Assembly: GCA_028874215.1 (NCBI GenBank)
Contig: JAPPLF010000086.1
Location: forward strand, 1-54,922
From: Acidobacteriota bacterium
Lineage (GTDB): Bacteria > Acidobacteriota > UBA6911 > RPQK01 > JAJDTT01
Length of the DNA: 54,922 nt
Direction: 5' to 3'
Shown here one piece after another: positions 48,675 to 54,922 of the stretch. How positions within the stretch are numbered: position 1 is the first letter of the stretch; the number at the start of each line of letters is the position of its first letter. Under the pieces are notes generated by a model. The model did not search any database and was not told the origin of the DNA. It saw only the letters and a list, made by a program, of their open reading frames with translations. Position numbers and translations under genes: made by a program.

Positions 48675-51089
48675 GTGAAGCGATTCAGGGGTGCCTGGAT
48701 CCGCAATCTGGGACTGGCCACGGCGCTGGCGAGCGGCTGGTTGGGGATCCAGGCTCAGGAGTCTGCCAGGAAAACGTCCGAGCAGACCGGCTCCCACTCG
48801 TTCCGGTACCGCCACGGGAAGTCGCTGGAACACGCTCTGGACGTCCGAACGCACCGGGTGGACGTCGAAGGGGTTCGAGGTGAAGCCTATGTCTACGCGA
48901 CTTTCATGATGACGCCTGCCAATCCCGTTCCCCACCAGGACGGCCATCCGCAGGCCGCTCAGATCGTCACGGTGGGAGAGAGGAGGGCCAGCGTATTCTA
49001 CCCTGCGGTACGTTTCGGAATTCGCGACGGTAGCGGTTTGCCGGGAGAACAGTCGCAGCTGGTTCCCTGGGCCTCCGACGGGCGCCTCGATTATTTCGGG
49101 GGCTATGCCCGTCCGCAAACACCTTACGATTTCAAACTCAAGCTCGACCTTCGGGCCGGACAAGTGAATGTGTCCAGCAGCGGGCGCGGGGACGATGATT
49201 GGTTTCTGCTGGTCGAAAACGCGCCTCTGATCAGCCCGGTTTCCGAGATCAATGAGGCGCGTGTCGAGCAGTTTCCGCAGGCGACCGACATCGAGAGTTT
49301 GCTGATCCGTGGAGAGCCATGGGCGACGGGAGAGAGCGTGAGGCCTCACCCTCAGGCGAAAAAAAACCGGGTCGTCAAGCCGGATTCCGGTTTCAGGCTT
49401 CAAAGCATGCGATCGCTTTGGCGACGTCCCGGCCGCCACGTGACAATCTCGCGAGACCAGAATCGCTGGCAAGGTTTTGCCGACGTCGTTGCGACTTCTT
49501 CCGGCAGGCTCCTCGCAACCTATTGCGACGGATTCCGACACGGCGGTCTCGGCAAGTCGGTCATCAGGATCAGCGACGACTTGGGCAAGACCTGGGGACC
49601 GGAAAGACTGATGGTGGCTTCCTATGGAACCAATGAGCGTCTTCAGCGCCTTCGTGACGGATCCCTTCTCTTCATCAGTGGTGAGAAAGTCCCGACCATC
49701 GAGATCAAAAGGAGTCGTGACGAGGGCGAGACCTGGACCGTCGTCGGGAGCTTCGACGTGCGAACACTGGGACTCGAGACTCACTACGCTGTGAGCCATC
49801 TCCTGGAAGCCTCCGACGGGACCTGGTTCCTGGCCAGCTCCGATCTCGTGCCCCGCTCAGAGACGGATTCGGAAGATCGTCCCCGGGAGAGGCTCCAGGT
49901 GTTCCGATCCAGCGACCTGGGCCAAAGCTGGGAGCTTCGTGCCTTACTGGACACCTACTCCGCAAGCGGCCACTCCGGGAGCGAAGTCAGCATCCTTGAG
50001 ATACCGGACGGGCGACTGGTTATCTACGCCCGAGAGAGCAGAGAGGATGGCTATCCCGCGTTTCGCATATTCTCCCAGGACGGGGGCAAGACCTGGTCTC
50101 AGCCCGAGGATTTGCCAATTCCAATATCAGGACGCGTGAAAGCAGACTTTCTCCCCGACGGGCGGATCATGCTGACAACCCGAAGCTACATGGGCCGTCC
50201 AGCACTGCGGGCCTGGGTGGAGGATCCCATGGAAAGGGTCGGCTTTCAGATCGGCGGGATCCACTTCAACGATCGCTCCAGCAAGGGCCTCAAGGATGGA
50301 GCTCTTTACATCGACAGCGATGGGCGCAGCGGGCAGTTCACGAGGTACTTGTTGCGACCACCACACGGTCCGAAAGGCCGAATCGAGCTGACGGCCGAAG
50401 TCCTGGTTAAAGAGAATCGGGGTCAGGCGGCCACCATCGCAATTCCCTTTGCTGGACAATTGCGGATTTTTCCGGATCGCGTCGATTTCGTGGGGGACGA
50501 GACGATTTCGGCAGCGATTACTCCTGGCCAGTACCACACCTATCGTGTGACGAGTGACCGGGGACAGGTGGAAATTCTCATAGACGACAAACTCCAGCTC
50601 GAAACCTCCAAGCTCGACAGTCGTCGCCTCAAGCACAGCTGGTCTCCACCTCCCGCCAGCCCCCTTCTTCTCTCCTTTGGCAACTATCCGCAGCCCGATG
50701 TCTACCTGCCGACGTCGGAGTGGGTGCGGATGCAGATGTTTGCCCCGCAAATCGTGCCCGAGGTGACGGGTCTTAGCCTGTGGAAGCGGGTGGAGGCGAC
50801 CGTTACGGATCTCAACGGCAAGCTGCACCGAACGTCCTGGGTGGCGGAAAGAGATGGATTCCCGGACCAGTATCAGCTCGATCATGTGATCGAGATCGAG
50901 GCCAGTGTGTTCGGTATCGACCAGGGATACTCCGGATGGACCACTTTGCCGGACGGACGGATCTTCGTGGTGAACTACACGGACGATACCGCAGTCGCCT
51001 GGCCGGCCACCGGTCCCTATCTATATCGCTGTTCCTGGATTCGGGGGACGTACGTGCTGCCGTCGGATCTACCTCCGGTGGGCAACTAA
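48675..51089 (+). CDS. Large secreted sialidase-family protein
   Basis: 804 residues with a signal peptide at about 1-27 (LGLATALASGWLGIQAQ). An N-terminal beta domain of about 220 residues is followed by a sialidase propeller with Asp-box repeats SDDLGKTWGPE, SRDEGETWTVV, SSDLGQSWELR and SQDGGKTWSQP at about 300-480, and a C-terminal concanavalin-like domain (YRVTSDRGQVEILIDDKLQLE in parts). A true FRIP motif was not found. It likely acts on or binds extracellular glycans. It lies 12 bases before the next sialidase gene and is probably co-transcribed with it. Confidence 0.8.
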   Translation: MKRFRGAWIRNLGLATALASGWLGIQAQESARKTSEQTGSHSFRYRHGKSLEHALDVRTHRVDVEGVRGEAYVYATFMMTPANPVPHQDGHPQAAQIVTVGERRASVFYPAVRFGIRDGSGLPGEQSQLVPWASDGRLDYFGGYARPQTPYDFKLKLDLRAGQVNVSSSGRGDDDWFLLVENAPLISPVSEINEARVEQFPQATDIESLLIRGEPWATGESVRPHPQAKKNRVVKPDSGFRLQSMRSLWRRPGRHVTISRDQNRWQGFADVVATSSGRLLATYCDGFRHGGLGKSVIRISDDLGKTWGPERLMVASYGTNERLQRLRDGSLLFISGEKVPTIEIKRSRDEGETWTVVGSFDVRTLGLETHYAVSHLLEASDGTWFLASSDLVPRSETDSEDRPRERLQVFRSSDLGQSWELRALLDTYSASGHSGSEVSILEIPDGRLVIYARESREDGYPAFRIFSQDGGKTWSQPEDLPIPISGRVKADFLPDGRIMLTTRSYMGRPALRAWVEDPMERVGFQIGGIHFNDRSSKGLKDGALYIDSDGRSGQFTRYLLRPPHGPKGRIELTAEVLVKENRGQAATIAIPFAGQLRIFPDRVDFVGDETISAAITPGQYHTYRVTSDRGQVEILIDDKLQLETSKLDSRRLKHSWSPPPASPLLLSFGNYPQPDVYLPTSEWVRMQMFAPQIVPEVTGLSLWKRVEATVTDLNGKLHRTSWVAERDGFPDQYQLDHVIEIEASVFGIDQGYSGWTTLPDGRIFVVNYTDDTAVAWPATGPYLYRCSWIRGTYVLPSDLPPVGN

Positions 51090-51101
51090 GGAAGGCAACG
51101 T

Positions 51102-52385
51102 TTGATGAAAAAGAAAAATCCAGAGGTGCACGGGGCCCGCAGGCTGAAGCTTGCGGCTCTGAAGGAGTCGCCGCTATCCCACAGAACCGTGGGCTTCAGC
51201 CCACGGACCAAAACAAAGGCAAGTCGAACACCGCGTCTGGCCACGATCGCGTTCCTCGTGCTTGCAGCAAGGGCCTCAGCACCACTGACCGCTCAGGACC
51301 AACTCTTCGAACAGACGGATGTCTTTGTCGCGGGTGAAGATGGGGTGACCGAATACCGAATTCCCGTGCTGGTCACAGCCAACGACGGAAGCCTGCTGGC
51401 GATCTGCGATGCTCGAGTCAATCGTACGGGTGATGCTCCCAACAACATCGATATAGTCATGAAGCGCAGCATGGATGGCGGCCGGTCCTGGGGTGCGCTC
51501 AAGGTGCTGGCGGACGTGGGAGAGGGAGCCGCTGCGGATTCCTGTGCCGTGGTCGACCGGCACACGGGAACCATCCGGGTCTTCTTCGGATACTATCCGG
51601 TGGGTATCGGAAGTCGGAACGCCCGGCCCGGCCTCTACGGTCCCACCGTGATGTTGTGGTCTGTCAAGAGCGAAGACAACGGCCAGACGTGGTCGAAGCC
51701 CATCGATGTCACCGCCATGGTCAAGAAGTCCGAATGGCAGGCCGGTTCCCCCGGGCCGGGGGTAGGGATACAGACGCGGAGCGGCAGATTGATCATCCCG
51801 CGCTACTATCTTGTCGGACTCGACTATTACGGATCGCACGTGATGTACAGCGATGACCACGGAGAGACGTGGAGGATTGGCGGCGAGGTGCAGGCGGAAG
51901 GGAAGACAAATGAAAGTCAGCTAGTCGAGTTGGCCGACGGTTCGCTGCTGATCAACATGCGTGGTCAATTTGAAAATCACCGAAAGACCGCCAGAAGCAT
52001 TGACGGGGGCATGAGTTGGCGTGAGGTCAGCATGGACCCGACCCTTATCGAGCCCCGTTGCCAGGCCAGCCTGCTCGGATTCACGGACCGACTCCTTTAC
52101 GCCAAAGATCGAATCTTGTTCTCCAATCCTGCTGACCGGGAAAGGCGAAACATGACCGTTCGTCTCAGCTACGACGAGGGAAAAAGTTGGCCGGTTGCCA
52201 AACAACTTCATGGGGGTCCCTCAGCCTATTCGTGCCTGACCGTTTTGTCGGACATGACGATCGGCTGCCTTTATGAGCGCGGTGATGAGACGCCATACGA
52301 AAAAATCACTTTCGCCCATTTCGATATCGAGTGGTTGACCAACGGCGAAGACAGCCTGTCCCCCAACTCTCCACCCGGGCGTTAA
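51102..52385 (+). CDS. GH33-type exo-sialidase, secreted
   Basis: 427 residues. The FRIP-equivalent arginine motif EYRIPVLV is near 84-91, and five Asp boxes (SMDGGRSWG, SEDNGQTWS, SDDHGETWR, SIDGGMSWR, SYDEGKSWP) mark the six-bladed fold. NESQLVEL and EPRCQASL hold typical catalytic glutamate and arginine positions. It should release terminal sialic acids or related sugars. Residues about 10-37 are coded by two palindromic REP-like units inserted between the start codon and the signal peptide (RLATIAFLVLAARASA), an odd extension that may mean the true start differs. Confidence 0.85.
   Translation: MMKKKNPEVHGARRLKLAALKESPLSHRTVGFSPRTKTKASRTPRLATIAFLVLAARASAPLTAQDQLFEQTDVFVAGEDGVTEYRIPVLVTANDGSLLAICDARVNRTGDAPNNIDIVMKRSMDGGRSWGALKVLADVGEGAAADSCAVVDRHTGTIRVFFGYYPVGIGSRNARPGLYGPTVMLWSVKSEDNGQTWSKPIDVTAMVKKSEWQAGSPGPGVGIQTRSGRLIIPRYYLVGLDYYGSHVMYSDDHGETWRIGGEVQAEGKTNESQLVELADGSLLINMRGQFENHRKTARSIDGGMSWREVSMDPTLIEPRCQASLLGFTDRLLYAKDRILFSNPADRERRNMTVRLSYDEGKSWPVAKQLHGGPSAYSCLTVLSDMTIGCLYERGDETPYEKITFAHFDIEWLTNGEDSLSPNSPPGR
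51137..51206. repeat. Two REP-like palindromes inside the sialidase 5' end
   Basis: CCGCAGGCT-GA-AGCTTGCGG at 51137-51156 (one mismatch) and CCGTGGGCT-TC-AGCCCACGG at 51187-51206 (perfect). They keep the reading frame open through the N terminus of the GH33 gene. Confidence 0.75.
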
Positions 52386-52396
52386 GTTGCGCTTGC

Positions 52397-52702
52397 CTAC
52401 CGGGTCCAGTCACTCCTGTTGGATGGCGGCGCACCAGCCGGATCCTCGTCGTCAAACAGCGACATCTGCACGGCTCCGGACTCCACCAATTGACGGATGG
52501 CCGGCCCCCTCAGAGCGGTGATCCATTCCAGTCCCGAGGGCTGGACCTGCTCGCGGATCCGCGCCTGAGTCAGCATCCCCCGGTCCCCCAACAGGACCAC
52601 CCGGGAGAGCCCGAAGCGGTGGCGCAGCTTCTCGACCACCGATCCCGCGGTGGCCGGGTCGGAGGTGTTGCCCTTGAAGACCTGGACGGCCAAAGGAAAC
52701 AA
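52397..52702 (-). pseudogene. IS1634-type transposase fragment
   Basis: 101 codons with PLAVQVFKGNTSDPATAGSV and LSRVVLLGDRGMLTQARIRE, the middle of an IS1634/IS4-superfamily transposase including the D of GDRGM. Both ends of the gene are missing. It lies directly after the convergent sialidase gene. Confidence 0.8.
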
Positions 52703-52819
52703 CAGTCAAGTACTTACAGGGGTACACCCTACGGAATACAATTCGAGACAAGACGCCTGAAATCAATGACTTAGGAGAAAAAACCGGTCAGACTGGCTGG
52801 AAGTTCAGCCTAACCGCCG

Positions 52820-52941
52820 AACTGGAGCGGCGACTTTCCAATCGCCGAATTCCTGACTGAAAAACTTGGCGACGAAGAATGGGCGATTGGAATTCGCCCC
52901 TCCTCTTTCTCAAGCGGCGACTTTGCTGTCGCCGACCTGGG
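52820..52941. repeat. Second dispersed repeat family, right cluster
   Basis: Three related units with arms GGCGA...TCGCC. Two correspond, in rearranged order, to the units at 7260-7317. Confidence 0.6.
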
Positions 52942-53012
52942 GGGATTGGCGGACGATAGTCTTCCCTCTACACCGCCGGTTCACCGAATCCCGTAGCGAC
53001 AAAGAAGAAGAC

Positions 53013-53034
53013 GGGGGGACAGGAAAGTCCCCCC
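53013..53034. terminator. Possible terminator hairpin
   Basis: Perfect 8-bp stem GGGGGGAC with loop AGGAAA and GTCCCCCC. On the minus strand it is followed by a T-rich run (GTCTTCTTCTTTG), about 40 bases past the stop of the Cache-domain gene. The T tract is imperfect. Confidence 0.4.
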
Positions 53035-53073
53035 TCCTACCGTGGCGAAGATGTCGACGGCGACCGCCCTTGC

Positions 53074-54768
53074 CTACTCGGAAGGCATATCGGCGTCCAG
53101 AGGAATCATCGGCAGCGTGGTGAAGATACCGTTCATGGAATCCAATTCCACCGCGACCCCCGTAAACCTCTGCGTGATTCCCGGCGCCACGCAACGCACC
53201 GATCCCGTGAAGTTGGACGTATCGTATTCGAACATCTCACTGATGAACATGGCGTCCTGACCGTTGCCCGGCAGCGGGACTTCCTTCTCCTCCACCACCT
53301 CGCCCCCCATCATCAGATGACAGGTCAAGGTCAACTCGGACTCGCTCAGGTTTCGGAGCGCCACCCCGGTGTCGATGCCTCCGTCTTGGCGGCGCGCCGG
53401 GAAGAGGGCGTCCCGGACCGGCCGACCGGCTCCGACCCCGGCCACGCCGGCGCCGGGAATGTCAAAGCGCAAGACCCCGCCGATGGGACTGTCGGGACCT
53501 TCGGAGATCACTTTCACCGAGCCGGTCACCGTCTCTCCCCGGCCGTTGGTCGAAATCGTGACTTCTCCCAAGGACTCCAATTCGGACTGGAGCGTGATTG
53601 CCCCGTACTCCGTGGCGTCCAGATTTCCGCCCACGTCCACCACCGATCCCGGATCGATGAGGTCTCCCGTCTTGTCGTAGAAGTAGACCAAAGGCCGGAT
53701 TGGCGTGGCGGCCAGGTTCACCAACACGACATCGGAACTGATGGCGGACCCGTTGCCGAAATGGGCGAAGTCCAGCGCGACCTGATTTCCCAGATAGATG
53801 CCGGAGCCGATGACGGCCTTCTGCTGCGAGTTGGGCACCGGGAAGCTCACCGCGTAACCCAGCTTCGAAGAACCGGTGTCCTCGTCTCCCTCGATGGTGG
53901 GGTCGTCGTAATAGTACTCCAGGAACTTCCGACCCTCGCCCCGCGCTCCTCCGATCAGTTCCTCGGCGAACCTCACCCCGTTGATGTCCGTCCTCGTCAG
54001 GTCCGTGCGCCTGCCTTCGCGAAACGGCTCGGTTGCGTGAAACAGGATGAAGCCCCCGCCACTCACAACCCACAGGTAGATGGAGCCTGACTTCCAGTCC
54101 CCTCCTTCCAACCGGAAGGCGTTTCTGATCCCGGTAAGAGTGGCGTAGCCTTCGGACAGGACGGCTTCGCGGTACACCCTGGCCGCTTCCTCGACGAAGG
54201 TGATGAGTGTCTCGCGGTCCACGACCTGCGATGCGGTGACGGCCGGCTCAGGCAGATCCGGGATCAGGATGGGGACATGGGAGACATCCTGGGAGTAGCC
54301 GCCGACCAGCACGAATCCTCTTCCGGTGATCCCCGAGGTGTATGCGACAGCGTATGCCGTCTTCGGCTCCCCGTCGTGGTACCTGACGAAACCGCCGCCT
54401 CCGGCAGCGGCCGCGAGGAGTTCCTGGACGACCTTGAGACCGTTGTCGTCCTCGACCTCCAGTAGATTCTTCCTCTCAGCCGTCACATCGTCCCCATGGA
54501 TGAACGGCTCTCCGGTCGGGAGAAAGATGATGAGGAACATCGATCCGGACTTCCAGTCGCCCTCCGTTCTCAGCCTCTCCCTGAGCTTTGCTCCTTCGTT
54601 GACGTCCGTGATCGCCTCGATTTCCGCCTTCGCCCCCAAGACGAAGGCCTCGAGGGTTGCATCGTCCTTGACCTCGCCGGCAGTTGTCTTGGCCTCGGCA
54701 AACCCGCCCGCCAACATGACCAATGCCGGAACGGCGAGAGACAGCGCTCCCTTGCAGTTCAATCTCAT
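53074..54768 (-). CDS. Secreted protein with two Cache-like domains
   Basis: 564 residues from the ATG at 54768, preceded by GAGGAGA; the upstream frame is not family-like. Signal peptide at about 1-26 (LSLAVPALVMLAGGFAEA). Two tandem domains each show the single-Cache pattern: EGDWKSGSMFLIIFLPTG with FIHGDD and GGGFVRYHDGEPKTAYAVAY, then EGGDWKSGSIYLWVVSGGGF with LFHATEP and KFLEYYYDD. Cache domains are extracytoplasmic small-molecule sensors, normally joined to membrane helices and a kinase or chemotaxis domain. Here no such part follows; the C-terminal 200 residues are beta-rich (VLVNLAATPIRPLVYFYDKTG). A soluble binding protein is inferred. Confidence 0.78.
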   Translation of the reverse strand: MRLNCKGALSLAVPALVMLAGGFAEAKTTAGEVKDDATLEAFVLGAKAEIEAITDVNEGAKLRERLRTEGDWKSGSMFLIIFLPTGEPFIHGDDVTAERKNLLEVEDDNGLKVVQELLAAAAGGGGFVRYHDGEPKTAYAVAYTSGITGRGFVLVGGYSQDVSHVPILIPDLPEPAVTASQVVDRETLITFVEEAARVYREAVLSEGYATLTGIRNAFRLEGGDWKSGSIYLWVVSGGGFILFHATEPFREGRRTDLTRTDINGVRFAEELIGGARGEGRKFLEYYYDDPTIEGDEDTGSSKLGYAVSFPVPNSQQKAVIGSGIYLGNQVALDFAHFGNGSAISSDVVLVNLAATPIRPLVYFYDKTGDLIDPGSVVDVGGNLDATEYGAITLQSELESLGEVTISTNGRGETVTGSVKVISEGPDSPIGGVLRFDIPGAGVAGVGAGRPVRDALFPARRQDGGIDTGVALRNLSESELTLTCHLMMGGEVVEEKEVPLPGNGQDAMFISEMFEYDTSNFTGSVRCVAPGITQRFTGVAVELDSMNGIFTTLPMIPLDADMPSE

Positions 54769-54922
54769 CCCATTCTCCTCATTTAAGGGACGCAGCCGGC
54801 ACCCTGCGTCCTGACCCAAACGGTATGCGTCTATGAGTTGTATGCTACACGCAATCTCACTTGCTCGCCTAGCCTGAACTTCCAGAATGGAATCGACGTA
54901 ATTCACTGATTATAAATCAGAT

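Larger units (their letters stand above)
52703..53073. other. Palindrome-rich spacer
   Basis: 370 bases without a gene. It holds second-family repeat units (GGCGACTTTCCAATCGCC near 52823, GGGCGATTGGAATTCGCCCC near 52882, GGCGACTTTGCTGTCGCC near 52915), which partly pair with one another, and a separate 8-bp stem GGGGGGAC/GTCCCCCC at 53013-53034 that could terminate the leftward Cache gene. Confidence 0.6.

Noticed and set aside
52820-53034. Palindromic cluster as a CRISPR array
   Set aside because: Units are unequal, in mixed orientation and without regular spacers; no cas operon is present.

Overview
The window looks like a chromosomal segment of a GC-rich, Gram-negative environmental bacterium, most likely Acidobacteriota (a Bryobacterales/Solibacteres-like or marine sponge-associated lineage). 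The support is a TonB-dependent receptor with an N-terminal carboxypeptidase-like domain, a DUF5916 protein, paired DUF1549/DUF1553 cytochrome and DUF1501 genes, and several secreted sialidase-family proteins. Planctomycetota or other DUF1501-rich phyla are not excluded, because no ribosomal marker is present.

Left part (1-31.5 kb). A PD-(D/E)XK-like nuclease and a UvrD-type helicase lie at the edge. Next comes an unusual array in which two complete DUF1501 genes and two 3'-terminal DUF1501 fragments are interleaved with three different toxin-antitoxin (TA) modules (VapBC, RelE/XRE, ParDE). It is followed by DUF1549/1553, a PhyH dioxygenase, an isoprenylcysteine-methyltransferase-like protein, relics of HigA and VapBC, a secreted beta-propeller protein, a Doc module and a sialidase-like protein. 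A cobalamin block then has a riboswitch-controlled leftward operon (PduO, a cobN-like stub, a BtuB-like receptor, a mini-ORF resembling the end of BtuF, then BtuF, BtuC, BtuD) and a divergent rightward pair (CbiZ, CbiB). DUF4177, DUF5916 and an Nramp-related transporter close this part. A short dispersed repeat, here called R (17 copies recognised, core GTGACTGTCCCC between GAGAA and TTCTC), sits at most transcription-unit junctions of this part and directly at the broken ends of several gene remnants.

Middle (31.5-47.4 kb). A roughly 15.9-kb island appears integrated into the 3' end of ssrA (tmRNA). A 15-base direct repeat of the ssrA 3' end marks both edges, the tyrosine recombinase lies next to the ssrA-side edge, and the R repeat is absent inside. 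The island carries a DarG/DarT pair, an IS1595 remnant, a stand-alone Cas2-like (SinR-type) protein, several small genes, a four-gene restriction-like operon (MmeI-like methyltransferase, YafQ-like toxin, SF2 helicase, GIY-YIG nuclease), an ArdC-type metallopeptidase fused to a long C-terminal region, and a tRNA-Leu(TAA). It reads as a mobile defence island.

Right part (47.4-54.9 kb). The tmRNA gene is followed by coaE, two secreted sialidase-family genes, an IS1634-type transposase fragment in a palindrome-rich spacer, and a secreted protein with two Cache-like domains.
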